Source: Trissonchulus latispiculum (Eukaryota > Nematoda > Enoplea > Enoplida > Ironidae). Taken from it: a stretch of DNA of 64,000 bases. The translations under genes were made by a program, and so were the position numbers. Below, piece after piece: positions 9,656 to 22,856 of the stretch. The first letter of the stretch is position 1. Every line of letters begins with the position of its first letter. The stretch is from the NCBI GenBank assembly GCA_030248195.1, contig JASAND010011163.1, positions 1 to 64,000 of the forward strand, in the 5' to 3' direction. The notes under the pieces are model-generated. The model saw nothing but the letters and a program-made list of their open reading frames with translations, did not search any database and was not told the origin of the DNA.

Positions 9656-12100
9656 CTCAAAACATGATACCAAATAAGTAACTATAAAAAGCGACAACAA
9701 ATAGTATTATAGCCTGTAAATAAATTATAAACTAAATTGTACCAAACAGGAAAGCAGAAAATAGACAAGACACATTCTAATGAAAGTGGCAAAATAGTGA
9801 TAGGAGGGTCGGGATCGGGAAGTGAACAGAGCTGGGCCGATTGCACGGCCACTAATGCTCGTCCCCTAATGAAGTTTATGAAAAGAAACATGAATTTTTC
9901 CATACAAATTTGTGCTTAAATACTTGTGGCTGGTTAAAATATTACAACTGTATGCCAGAGCTTGAGTTACGCCGCCATACAGCTGTAATGATCTTTTGTT
10001 GTAGGTAAGGTATAGCTTTGCTATTGCCGTGGTGGTGCTGTAATTAGCTTTCCAAGATAACTTGGAGCACATTTACGAATGCGTTAGCGTTCAGTGTTCA
10101 GGAAAGTTGCCAGCCAACCGGATACACTCTATGAGTTTTGTTAAGCGTATTTACGCTTTTTATTCACTATCAAAATATTACAAACGAATGTTTCGCTGGT
10201 AGTATAAAGCAAATAGTATATTCCCTAAGACTTCAAATGAGTATACATATAGCAATTTCTAACTGGATCCGTCATTAGAAAACGTGATTTCAGTCAAATA
10301 AATTCAAATTCAGAAAGTCTCAGTCATACAACAGTCTGAAAGGACTTACTTCTGGGTCTTAGTGATAACAGCAGCCCTTGAATTAAAATCCACACTAAAT
10401 TCTGTTTCCAATGTTCTCATGGAGCGCTTACGAAGCTATTTACACAAGATTCACGTGTTCAGTTCAATAACATAGGACTTTGGTCTTTCATACAGAAAGC
10501 TTATTTAATTTGGTGTGCTGTGCTTTGACTTTTGATTAGCAGCAATCCCCGTTGGAAATATTTAATTACTTTTGACCTTAATTTGGAACAAACCACAGAC
10601 CTCGCAAAATTTAAATTTAAAATTTAAATTCATTAAAGTTTTGTTAGCTTTGATTTGTGGTAAGCAAGCACAAGGTATTCAGAAAATATGTCAGTTAAAA
10701 ATTCTTTGCTTCTCCTTGTCAGAACTCGACACATACCAAAACATAAACATGCAATATTTCTCATCCTTGTTATTTATTTAGCAGGCCAGAGAGCCATATA
10801 AACCATAACAATTTCATAAAACTGTAATGCTATTTTTCAGCTGTTTTTGACATGTAATTGGCAACTTGACATATTTCATCATTTTTTAATTTGCGTAAAA
10901 CCAAGGACTGTCCTGTCTTCCTTTTGCCCAGTTTGTGTATTTATGAGAAACGAGGTGTCTGTCTGACTGGAGCTCCCATAAATGGATAAGTCTCTGTCCA
11001 GATAAAGGCAGAGCGAGTGAGAGAGAGAGAAAGAGGGAGAGAAAGAAAGAAAGACGAACTATTGATCAGAGAACCTCAGTTAAGCCAGAGGACTTTGACA
11101 CCCCTCTCTCTTTTCTTTCTTTCTTCCTTTCTTTCTCTCCTTTTTCTTTTCTTCCTTTTAGCGCACCTTAACTCTCCTGAGCAGCAGAAATGGCTTTAAA
11201 CTTCTTTCCCCATCCACATTCTCTTGCATTTAAGGTTGTAATTTGTTTACAGTAATTGCATTCTGATAGCATATTGTGTGCAGACATTGAGTCACAGCTT
11301 ACTTGTCACGTTGAGCACAAATTTCGTAATTATATAATTCCAATTGTAGGAGCTTTGGTTTTTTAGGAGCAAATATCGGTCTTTTAGGATCTCATATGGA
11401 TAATTTTTGGACCACGCTCTGCTCTAATCTTGCAGTTGTCACAATTTAAGGAGAGGGTTATTATAATTTTATTCACCAACACTATTCAATCTGGGCATTT
11501 TACTGGGTTTAGTCGCAACAGGTATTTGTAGGGGTAGTTTGCATTTTCTTGGACAAGACAAGCTACTCTGGAAGTGAAATTAGATTCAGGGGGACCTGTA
11601 CACCCAAGTTTTAAGCGGGGCAGTCCCATGCCAAAATTTTAAGGAAATATACTAAAAACATTTGAAAAGTATCCAGTTTTATGTGTTAATAAGCAAAGCG
11701 ATTGTAAGCAATTCAATCTATCATATTTGCTTGTATATATTATTATATAAGTTGGTTAGGGTTTAGGGCCTGCCCTTTCACTTCGAAAAGATCTATCCGT
11801 TTTTCACTGGTTTTGAAGACAGGGCGTTTTTACATGGGCCCCCACTTCTTTCACTTTCCATGGGAGAATGCAGTAACAGCGGCGTGTCTTGGCAGATCAC
11901 GCTTTCTCGCTTGGTGTCTGTAGAAAATAAAGCTAGAAAAAGTTCACAACCAGCATTAATCTGGAACTTTACTATAAACTTTACTAAAAATACTGCAGGA
12001 ACTTTAGAAAAGTACCATACTTTTCATAAAAGTGGTTTGCATTTTCCGACCGAACTGAAGAACCAAATAGCCAACCTAATTCTACATGAATGATAATTTA
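9656..12100. other. Intergenic stretch without a recognisable gene
   Basis: AT-rich and unremarkable except for purine and pyrimidine microsatellites: GA/GAAA-rich at about 11011-11055 and CTTT/CCTTTT-rich at about 11101-11159. I see no protein or RNA gene. Confidence 0.5.
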
Positions 12101-14865
12101 TATATGTCGTAGTAGTTTCTGTATTCAGTAAATAGAAAAGTAAATAAGAAAAAGAAAATAAGAAATAAGAAATAAGAAAAGAAATAATATTTACTGGCCG
12201 ATATCAGTAAATACAGTATTTACTAAAGTCTGACCAATAATTCTTGGAACCGAACTGTGAGCGCTTGTCCTGAGTTTTAACCTTTGATGTTAGTCTATAT
12301 AAAGTATATATTTTTGGAAACCCCAGGAGGAGGAGAATCCGGTAAAACCATCATATCCGGTCTATATCCGGTTAGCGGATGCCAAATCGATAAAAACGCT
12401 TCAGATTCGGAAAGAGAATGCTAATTAATTCATGCTCTAGCATATTGGTCCTTGGCCTAGTGCTCGGACCGGTTCCGATTTTTGAAACCGGTTCCGGTTC
12501 CGGTTCCAGAGCACCGGTTCCGGTTCCGGTTCCGGTTCCGGTTCTAGCTGCCGGTTCCGGTTCCAATTGAGATTTTTGTAAAAAGGCTTATAATTCAATT
12601 TTTTTAGATTTTTATATAAATTGGACCAAAACCTTATGAGCCAACGTTGTTATATGCTCAACGTTATTAATTTACATGTAAAATAGTAATTAATTTTTAT
12701 ACCAGTTTTAATAGTGCTAAAATGTGTTAGAAGTGTAATGAATAGGTAAAAAATTTCAATCCTAAACTCATTTCCTGTGTCCCTGGTAATAGTTTGTTCA
12801 ACTGTCACTAAGTATAGGATTTACACATTCACAGCATGTCACTGCCACTAATCAGCAGGTGCTCTGATTTATTTTGCTTGACAATTGACCAAAAATTTGT
12901 TAATTATTCGCAATCTTGCTTGCTCAAAAACTAGTCATGTTTCTTTTTTGCATTAAAGTAGCGCAGATACAGCAAGACACATACACTTGAATCCTATTTC
13001 TTGACATTTGGCGGTACATTTTAGCTGTAGGAAGTTGAAAAATGTAAAAATTTGGAACCAGTGAAGAATTCAAATGTTTGTTTGTCTACGACTGTCTACT
13101 AAGAGAAAATTGCGAAAATCTGTATGCACCCATTCTAGTATTCAGTGCAAACTCTAGAAAACCAAAGTTATGTTAGGTATCTATTAGAAAAAGAAATCTT
13201 AGGCTATATTTTGATATAAAGATGGTTTCTTAACTCCAAGTCAGGGTTTGTTTTTGATAGACATCGGATATTTGTGCATTTTTGTGCATTTTAAAAAATA
13301 GGGTGCGTTTTGAAAAAAATGTTTTTATTGGAAAAAATTGGAAAAAATGTTGCATTTAAAAAAATTTTTCTGAACAATTTTTTGTCGTTTTAACAGATTA
13401 ACAAACGGCAGTGACAGAGCTAGCATTGTACGCGTCGAACCGTTGTAAAGGAAAAAATGTGAAGAAATACTTTAAGAGAAATTGGCTTAATCCAGTCGTT
13501 TATTTCTGACAATGAAGGGACATATATAAGTATATAAATACAACCCAAAGCAAAAATATTTCAATAATTAATTAGTGGCTTTTGTAAACAAGAAAGAATA
13601 GAACAAAGTAAGGTTTTTGCGACGTTGCCCTGATCGAAAAATAGTAACAAGATGCGGGGGTCTGGGGGCGGCAGCCCCCATCTAAAAGCTAGAGCTTTTT
13701 TTAAAATTTGAAGCACTTTCGAAATTTTTTAGGGCACTTTGTGGTTAGCGGAAGTATAATTTGACTGTGCATTTAATAAGTGTGCATTATTAAATTCAGG
13801 TGTGCAGCTTGGAAAAAAATGTGCATGTGCACAATAAAATGCACAAGAGACAGACCTTGCTCCAAGTAAACACTTATTATTAATGCTTCAATGTTGGTTA
13901 CTCCAAAAAGGAATCATCAGCTCAAAAGTAATTGCATATCTTACCAACGTGCAAGAAAAAGTTAAAACTCTTACTTGTTAAAAAATAATACCGCATAATA
14001 GGTTTCGGAAAACTTTCAAAAGACTACATTCAAAAGCTAGAAATTTTTCAGAATTTCCAGACTAAAGTGTTATTTAAAAGCTGGAGAAATTTTGAAAATT
14101 TGCAGGCGAAAACTTAATTTTTGGATACATTTTTCAAATCATCTGAGACAAATTACACTGGAACCGGTCCGGTTCCAAATGCTACCGGTTCCGGTTCCGG
14201 TTCCGGTTCCGGTTCTAAAAATCTTCCCGGTTCCGGTTCCGGTTCCGGTTCTACCGGTTCCAGTGGAACCGTTCCGAGCACTACCTTGGCCTAAGACATC
14301 TCCGAAAATCCGGTCACATCCGGTCTATGTCCGGTAACCGGATGTTTAGGTCACAAAAACTGTTCAGCAAGATGGGTAGGTCGTACAGTTTGGCTGATTG
14401 AATTTATAGATTCAGCAGGTCGAAATTAGTCTATATACGATGTTTTGTCCAATTTGGACCGAAATTGCGTGATTTATGGTCGTATCCGGTGCGAAAAAAG
14501 CCGGAAAAATAGGTTTTTCCGGTCTGGTGCTCGGAATTGCGGATAAAAATGTTAGTTTTTGGCACAATGAATATTTGGGAGGCTACTTTTATTTTACCGG
14601 TGTCAAAGTAATCGAACATCAGGTCGATTTCCGGTTCTGAGCTTTGAAAATTGAGATTTCGTGTGCTATTATCTCAGTATCCGATTGGTCCGGAAGTCAA
14701 AGTTTTTCATTAAAATGACATTTTGTCTATCCCTAACAAGCATCAACCTCAAATTACTTCATATCTGCTGTAATTTTTGAATGATAAAGGAAGTTTAGAG
14801 AAAATACAATTCTTACTAGTAAATACCGTATTTACTGAAAATACAGAAATTACTACGACATATAT
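12101..14865. mobile_element. Large inverted-repeat element hosting a nested hAT-like insertion
   Basis: The outer ends ATATGTCGTAGTAGTTTCTG (12102) and the reverse complement at about 14840-14864 match with few differences, both followed by short AGTAAATAC motifs. Inside are repeats of ATCCGGTCTAT (12351 and 14308), one on each side of the inner element, so the host was split by it. No frame for a transposase. Confidence 0.65.
12458..14283. mobile_element. hAT-like non-autonomous element, GGTTCC family
   Basis: The left end TAGTGCTCGG and right end CCGAGCACTA are inverted, and the exact 8-mer CCTTGGCC flanks both sides (12450-12457 and 14284-14291). An 8-bp duplication with a TAGTG start is the hallmark of hAT elements. 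Both ends carry arrays of the hexamer GGTTCC (about 12470-12570 and 14153-14270). The roughly 1.6-kb interior is AT-rich and non-coding. Confidence 0.85.
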
Positions 14866-17800
14866 ATTCATCTGGAGAACTGCTTATAATACCTTATTAA
14901 CATAATACTCTTAATTTGGCATTGACCTTTCTGTAAAATTTCTGTTTACTTGGATTTGCTCGAAAAGTAATGGTTTGAAAGGATATAAAAGTAGATTAGA
15001 CGCTTATCACCTGTTACTCTCTTTTCTTCCAGTTTTGGATGGAATGGCCTTTCAGTTTGAAGCAAAGTTTAATAAAGTTAGCAAAAGTAGTATACTGGTT
15101 TAATTCTATTAAGAGAGGTTTTCGTAAACTATAGCTAGGTGTAGATAGAGTTATAATTCCAAATTTATTCAGACTAACTTTGCAGTGAGTTCCGTGCTGT
15201 TATGCCCATTAAAATTGACTCATGTCATGAGGTGTACTCAGATCTAGCGTATACCTGGAAGGTTATGCTATGCCTTTGGCCAAATGAAGGCCTGAAGAAA
15301 ATTATGTATTAACTAGTTCACATTTTTGTCACATAGTTTTCTCACTTTGGCAATTTCCAGACTAAAGACTTTAGGTGCATAATTTTATCCGGGTATCACT
15401 TTTCCTAGGGTACTTTCTCCAAGAGTGTTTTCCCCATTTTCCGAACATAATTTTACAGTTTCACTAATCATGGGTTTCTACCCCTTGAGATAATTTCATG
15501 AACAGTTTTAATAATTATTTTCCCGGTTTGAATAATTATATTGACTTTGATATATACATAGTTATTCGTATTAGCTGGTTAGTCGTGTAAGCATGTAAAG
15601 GGGTCAACCTCCATTTCCAGATTCCATCAAACCATATGTTTCCAGCTTCTTCCTCACCAAAAATGGGCGAGGTAAGAAACCTCTACCTTCTCAAATTCAT
15701 TACTTTCGACTTTCGACTTTAGTCTCGACAGGGTACAGTTGTTTTTTCAAGACAAGCGAAAATCATTCAGATAATGGATTTGTTGACCAGCCGGTTTTGT
15801 GGTCCAGCCAGAGGCTGCCGGCCAGTTGATCAGGCGGTCAACAAATCCGGTCCGTACGCGTTTTGTCCCCTTTTGGTGTATATATTTTGCAAAAATGTTT
15901 GCACTAAACGCGTACCGTTACTTCTGGTTATGTATAACAGATAATGTCACATACTGCTCTTGTTCAGTGGACCGGTACGGCTGAATAACCATTTGCATTT
16001 TAAAGAGTAAGGTATATACATTAAAATAATTAATTATTTAAAAATTAATATGGCCAGTGGAAACGGTCTTCCTATCCACATCGATTCGGCCCGATCCGAT
16101 CTCACTGCCGGGCCGAATCATCTTTCATTTTTGTAAGTTGCTATTCATTTTTTCCAATTGCTTGCGATTTTATTTCTTTCTTAGTTGTTTCATCCTCCAA
16201 GGATAAAATATATGCGATGAAAATGTCATTTCCTGTCAACAGCTTGGGAACGACTTAAACTTAGGATAGAATTGATGGTGCAAGAAGCGTCGAAGGTTGC
16301 GGATTCGATCCCAGCCTCGGATCCGACTTTGCCGGGTCGGAGATGCTGTAGTGACATCTCTGCTTTTCGTTGATTATCTTGAGTATTTTATATACTTGTA
16401 TAGGATACAAACATTTTCTCTTTTGAGCTTCCGTCTGCAGCAAGCTAGATAAAAAGCTGTTATAACTGAGTTTTTAATGCACATCTTGGGAGCTGGGGCT
16501 TGTGGGCAGCTGACCATTGTTTTTTGGAAACTGTCATTCAACAATCTTATTTATTGTTGTTATTGTTGTGGCGCTTTTCTCCTCAAAAATACACATGCAG
16601 GTACCTATAAGACTTTGCTCCTAAGATTTGATGTAACCTCTGTCTTTAAAGACTTCAGCAGGGGAATTGAAAGAGCTACATTCATAGTATGTAGCTAGAT
16701 AGGTTTTACTTAACGAGAAGGAATAGGAGGGAACGGAAACCAGTCTCATGTCGCTCAATAACGGCCCGTCTTTGCAGTTTATTGCTGTTTTAGTTGCAAC
16801 GCTCCCCCTGCAATTGCACTCACTTGCACACTCGCACGCAGCGCACTCCCCCTTTCTGCACTGGCATACACACACTTTCTTAGCTAGTAGCTTCCTCCAA
16901 TCGTTGTCGATTGGACTTGCGTTAATGTTAACTAAACACCCACCCCCCCCCCTCCATTTCAAGCCAATAAATTAGCTAACCTAGTTTTCTGATGTTATCC
17001 CACTTTTTTTGCAGGACTGATACGATTTACGAAGAGCGTCTGGATTTACTTAATGTCAGGATTGTCTAAAATAAGGATTTGTGTATATGTATAAAGAGCC
17101 AAAGATTTTAACTTAAGCCGTGTTAATTCTGCTCTGGCCATCTTTATTGTGTTCTTAGGATAAACAATATGTCATGAACGTAAGATATCAAATATACCAA
17201 TTTCTTGTTGTTTTATGGCTAACGAGCAATGAGTCAAATTTTTTATTTTAACACTGTTAATTAATTAATTGATAAATCAATTATTGATTAAGTTTGATTA
17301 CGGTTTCACATCACCTCTGATCTTATTTATTTTGGCTGAACTTACAGTATATACAGTTTGCTCACAGAAGTTTCATTTCCATTCGATTTTTATAAACTTC
17401 TCAAACTAGCTGAGTTCTTTTCTATTTCCTTTATTACATTTCTATACTTTATTATTACACAGTTAATAAACTTTTCTACTGAGATGGCTGCTCAGAATTT
17501 GTCAAGCACTCATGGTATGAGTCCAATAAGACAGTTCTCATGCCTGCATAGGGTCCTTCAGATTCTAGCCAGAAATTGGGAAAAAATCATGAGTAGGTAG
17601 GCGATTTTTGAAATTTTTAGGAATTCTCTTAATACATTTCCGGGAATGGTAAAATTTGCTTTAAAATGTGTGATTTTTGTTCAATGTTGCTTAACAGTCT
17701 ACCCATTTTCTTCTCAGCAGGATCTGCCGGCCTGGAAAAGCACCCCAACATTCCCCACCCACATTACGAAAACCCCGGATTTGATTTTGTTGTCCAGCGA

Positions 17801-18769
17801 AGCTTACGAAAACTTCTTTACAAACGATCTCATTAGCATTACCTATCTTTTGTAGATCTATATGTAAGGATAAACCTAAGTTGGAGAAAGAAGATCTTAG
17901 TTTATAGGCAGGTTATATGCTAAGTAATTAGGCTCATCTGTAGAGGAGGAAAACACACTATCGCGTTGGCAGTCTAAGTGAGCCTTCAGCTACAAGGAGG
18001 TTATGTTAAAGCTAATGGAGCAAACTAAAGAGAAGGGATTAGGCAACAGCTCTACTCTGACCCTTGGGTATAGATTAAAAGTAAACTCAGATCAGATCCC
18101 CACTTTTCTATTCTGTTAATGTTACTGTACCTACAAGTTTCTCCTGTATATAAGGCTGACCAAAAATGTGCTCAAACAACGTTTCATAACAGTGTGTGTT
18201 TGTCGGAAATTTCGAAACTTTTGAAGAAAACTTTTCCTACTTTTCTCGATCTAAATTTGATTAGCAACAAATCCAGAAATCTTTACAGAATATACTGGAC
18301 CCCTTCTGTTACAATTTCTTTCCATCTCCAACTTTCTTAGCCTCTTTTTGCTTAGGGCTTTGTCTTTCCTGGATGCAATTGGTAGAATTTTATTATGTCG
18401 AACCACAGTTCTTAGGCACGTACAAGAAACTGATTTTTTAAATTGGCATCGATATCCTGGATTTTCCGGGTTTTCACGCATTATCTTCCATTTTAACACG
18501 TTTTCAGTTATCCTTGAATAGAGCAATATTTTCTATCTTTAAAATTTACTGAGTTCCAATGCATTAAGTTAGCTAAACGGGGATTCGAAAATATTACTCA
18601 TTCAGGTCTAAATACGTTTATTTTTTTAAAAGAGCTGGCAATGTTAAACTCACAACTCAGTGTTAATTCACTGACGAAAAAGTTACATTGCTTTCAATTA
18701 GCGTAGAAAATTTGAAAATAGCACTTTAAAAATCTGGTCGGAAATTCCGAGAATTTCGTAGCTTCTGAG
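14866..18769. other. Intergenic stretch without a recognisable gene
   Basis: Apart from the tRNA-like B box at 16301 and a short C-run at 16941-16952 I see only AT-rich unique-looking DNA. Open frames are under about 115 codons and show no recognisable domain. Confidence 0.5.
16262..16340 (+). mobile_element. tRNA-derived SINE head (Pol III boxes)
   Basis: GGATTCGATCC at 16301-16311 closely matches a tRNA B box, and a weak A-box-like stretch lies about 40 bp upstream. No tRNA cloverleaf can be drawn, so a retroposon head or tRNA relic is more likely than a gene. Confidence 0.4.
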
Positions 18770-20768
18770 GGCCTCGTAGCATAAAACTAACAGTTGAACA
18801 GTCTAACAGTGTTCCAGATTTCGCTGCATAAAAGGACTGTTAACGTTAACTATCAGTCCAACAGTCTAACAGTGTAATGGTATTTTGAACAATGTAACTA
18901 CAATTTATTGCGAGCGCACGGTCGTGGGTTCAGGACCCAGTAAAAGCAGGATTTGTAACAGTGACATTTTTCTTTATGATGTAAAAGTAATTTGTTATTA
19001 CTGATAAGCTTTAAGATGTAGTTGTAATGGTTTCCATTTAAGTTAAAATTTAGTTTCCATTTAAGTTTCCATTTAGTTAAAAGCTAGTATTAGCCTACAA
19101 AAATGTTACAACTTTAATTGGAATAATTTGTCGAAATGTGCAGTTTCAGTTTATTCAATTTACATGTTAATTAGCAGCATTCCGCAGAACTGGAACTAAT
19201 AGCATCCAGTAACGCTTCCTGTGTTTTACTGATGGTTGTGCCTCCTTTCTATTGCGTAATAGTTGACTTTTAAATAAATTTGATGCAGACAGATAAATTG
19301 TTAGACTGTTAGTAGCAAACATAGTTGTATGCGGGCCGATTTTTCCGGCCCGCGCCCGGCCCGCAGCCCGCACTTCGTGACCACGGCCCGCATCAACCCG
19401 GAACGCGGCCCGCGCTCACATAATGCGGCCCGCAGGTACCCGCACATAAACAATGCTACCAATGTAAACCAGAGAACCAAAACTGGTGTATTTTGAGGTG
19501 GTGGTATCCTTTTGTGCAATGCTTTTGTGGTGATTCTTTGAAACGCAATAACTTTCGAAATTTTGGGAGTTGGAAAGAGCTTTATACATCATTTTAAAGC
19601 TTATAATCAGCACATTCACATGCATACATTAACACGGGATCCGATTCTGGGGGTCTACCCCGACCTCGGCGAGGGGTCTACCCCTGAAAAAATCCAAAAT
19701 TTTAAGGGGGTCTGCCCCGCAATTAGCAAAAATTGCGAATTTTTAACGTTTTGGACCAAAAATTAGTAAAAAATGACAATTTTTAGCGATTTTTAAGAAA
19801 TTTTTTGAAAAAATCGTTAAAATTTGCTAAAAAATTACCAATTTTCAGTGAAAATCGCTGAGGAGTCTACCCTTTTTTGCTTTCCGGACGAGTGCGTCTG
19901 CCCTTTTTTTCTTTTCGCTGAGGGGGTCTACCCGTTTTTTGTCGGTCTGGGGGGGTCTGCACCCCCCCCATTCCCCACCCCACGTTATCCTATGTTCACA
20001 TGAGTGTACGAAAAGTAGCAAAATTAGCAAAAAAGTTACAAAAACTGGCAAAATATTTTTGACATACTAGCTCGATTTCTCAAAACTGTAGAATCGGCCA
20101 AAAGTTTTTGTGCCATGATGTGAAGGACATGTGGCCCGAGGGACATTTTCTGGATATGGCTCAACAGGTTTTAATGCTGCAGAAAATCCGCCAAATGTCT
20201 GGTGACACGAAATTTTGCAAGTTCGCATTGCGTTTTCTCGCAACTGGAGGAGTTTTAGCTCAAACCAAGAAATATGTCCCTCCGCAATATGTAGTGCGAA
20301 TTTTCATCTTGCCATCTTTCATCATAACTAACACAAGGGTTGAGCCGCTCAGCTATTTGCTGGAGTGGAGATATCGAATGACACAACGAAGACAAGGCAA
20401 TGGTTTAACAGTCTGAAATATATTGCCATCTCATTCCTTTATAATTTGGTATATATGAAATTTCTACAAAACCAAAACTAGCTGAAGAAACAATCCAAAA
20501 ATTGGCCCGCATCGACCCGCGCGGGCCGTGCGGGTAGCAAAATTCGGCCCGCCCCGTCCCGCCCGGCGGCCCGCATACACATCTGGTCTAACAGTGTTAA
20601 CTTTTATGCAACACTTGCGTTTGAACACTGTTGATAGACACCGTTCAAACACTGTTAACAAACAGTATGCATAACAGTAGTTGAACACTGTTTTATGAAA
20701 CGAATTTTGCCGTTCAACTGTTCAACTTTTTGACTGTTCAACCGTTCAAACTTTTATGCAACGAGGCC
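18770..20768. mobile_element. Inverted-repeat element with GCATAAAA ends and GAACAGT motifs
   Basis: The left end GGCCTCGTAGCATAAAA and the right end (reverse complement GGCCTCGTTGCATAAAA) match but for one base. Both arms are rich in short AACAGT/TTGAACAGTC motifs. It holds a second GC-rich element in its middle. The end sequence resembles that of the element at 33639-34403. Confidence 0.65.
19322..20576. mobile_element. Nested element with GCGGGCC-rich inverted ends
   Basis: The left part (19322-19445) and right part (20503-20576) are dense in GGCCCGC/GCGGGCC motifs, and the outermost TGTATGCGGGCCG is inverted at both sides. The design resembles the hAT-like elements here, but the flanking 8-mers (GTAGCAAA and GTCTAACA) are not identical, so the class is uncertain. 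A 102-codon open frame (20108-20416) has no recognisable domain. 19640-19980 carries GGGGTCTACCC repeats. Confidence 0.55.
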
Positions 20769-22685
20769 TTTCTCGATTAAGCAAAATTTTGAAATGACGG
20801 CTGCAAATTTTCTCGCTTAAGCAATTCTCTAATGAACGCACACGTGACACGACATAGACGCAGGGACATTTCATTTCATAGAAGACTTGACTCCATGAAT
20901 GAAACAAAAACATTAACATAAAAACTAAGATAAACGAGTATATTTAGGCAATAAATCGGTTTTTGTTTTTCAGTATTTTCGATATTTTCGAATATTTTCA
21001 GTAATTGTAAACCTGCTGTGTAGCCAATTACTCCGCAACGGCCCGGGCTGAGCACTGAGCAAATGTAGGTATCCTGTTGCGTTGAGGCGCAGAATAAAGA
21101 AGTATAGTCCGTGTCAAACTGTGTTCAAATTTTTCAAAAGTTAACATTTTCAAATCTAGTTGATTCTGTTATGCAGAACTGCTCCTATTCCTTGACACGA
21201 CTGCTTCATGTATGTCAATTTCAAGATCACGTTTTCCTGGAAAATTGGACAAGAATAATTAAGGAACGTCGTCCAAATTCACAACGTATCTCATAAACGG
21301 AGCTCATTTTCGTAAACGGAGATTTTATCAAAGCTCCGTACGGAGCATCGTATTCAGCTACATTTTGTTTTTCTTTCTCTCAACGGTGCTCTGTTTTCTA
21401 TTAAGCAGCACCTTTTGTTAAATTTTGGCATAACTTGCTAACCTGTCTGAGATTTTTAGTCTGTTTCCTTTCTCAAGACAAAACTGGCTGGTTGTGCTGC
21501 TTTCACGTATACGCATAACTGTGCACTGCTTGCTATGTAGTCTCCAATACTTTACAGCAGACATTTTTTAGATAGATAAAAAGTGCTGGAAAGTGACAAA
21601 CTTTTCTGCTTACAAAAAACTCATTATAAAACGAAGCTGCGTTACAAAACGTAGCTCAAACAAACGTAGCTCAACGGAGCTCTGATTGTGAGCTACGTTT
21701 TGAATTTGGACGACGTTCCTAAAGGACAGCCATGCAATTCTAGAAATGTGCCATTACTGCTTGAAGCTATGAATTATGAAAAATACTGATTATTTTGAAC
21801 TGAGAACATTTTCTCACCATGATATCCAATTAAGGAAATGACACCCACCACATTTTTATGGGTGTAATCCTACTTTGCTTCATTTTCGTTCCAGTTTCTT
21901 AACGAAAATTGAATATTTACTTGTCAGTCTGGAGTTGGAACAGAAAAGATATTATTGTTGAATATATTTATTTTATTATATACTAATAATTTATGTTATC
22001 ATTTTATTAGTTTGTGCTAATCACCTATATGTTATTTGCATAAAATGTTTGTTTCGTTCATCCTGCTACTTATATATTGTTACTGTCTTTAAACAGTACA
22101 ATTCATTAGTCTGCAAAAACTACGACTTTTCTCGAACTACAAACTCTGCGAAAACTTCGGGTTTGCTATTCCACATTTCGAATCCGCACGCAGTTTTTAA
22201 GCGTTTTATCGATAGCGTCATATTACTGCTACGCTTTCATACGAAGTCTTGCTATTTTCCCGTCATTCTAGTTAATGAGTAATTCTAGTGGACAGACGAA
22301 AACGAGAAAGTCAAGCCTATTTTAAACATGAAGTAAAGTGACAGCTTACTGAGTCCTTACTTTTAAAAGTGTATTCTGATTGAGTTTGTGGTACACAATT
22401 TATTCCCTCCCCAGCTCCAACCTCCATAACCAGTCATGTATATCCATCCATATTATGTAACAGTAGCAGATTATGTCTAATCTATGGAGTACCTAATCCG
22501 TAGGTTAAGCCTGTACCAGATCTGGAATTCATCACCCGGCTTTATCCAATCTGGGCTAGTAGTTCATCTTTCAGTTTCTCCTAAAGCCGATTTCTCCTTT
22601 TTTCCTGTCTATGTAGTTGCTCTACTGTTGTTATCACTAGCAATCCCTGCTGAATGACAAGGAAAAGTCTAGTTATATGTCGTAG
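20769..22685. other. Intergenic stretch around the Harbinger-like element
   Basis: Outside 21263-21719 I see no repeat structure or gene of note. Confidence 0.45.
21263..21719. mobile_element. Harbinger-like MITE with TAA target duplication
   Basis: Ends GGAACGTCGTCCAAATTC (21263) and its inverse (ending 21719) are flanked by TAA on both sides (21260-21262, 21720-21722). A 3-bp TWA duplication is typical of PIF/Harbinger. The interior carries CGTAGCTC / AACGGAGCTC motifs in both orientations. No coding frame. Confidence 0.6.
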
Positions 22686-22800
22686 CAAGAATCGGCAAGA
22701 TAGTTATCTTGCTAAGACTTTGGCAAGATAGTTAATCTTGCTGCAATTTTAGCAAGATAGTTATCTTGCCACGAAATTTAGCAAGATTACTATTTTGCCA
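22686..22800. repeat. Tandem palindromic GCAAGATAGTTATCTTGC units
   Basis: Four units spaced about 36 bp apart each contain the self-complementary motif GCAAGATAGTTATCTTGC or a variant. Such a stretch could fold into serial hairpins. No known family recognised. Confidence 0.6.
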
Positions 22801-22856
22801 AAATTATATAAGTAAAGGATGGGAAGAGTAGGACACCGTTATCTACCGCATGGACG

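Noticed and set aside
12372..14337. Frames with Gly-Thr or Pro-Val dipeptide repeats
   Set aside because: They read the GGTTCC hexamer arrays at the ends of a non-autonomous hAT-like element.
20108..20416. 102-codon frame inside the GCGGGCC element as a possible transposase remnant
   Set aside because: It shows no hAT dimerisation signature, zinc-finger pattern or DDE spacing that I can recognise.
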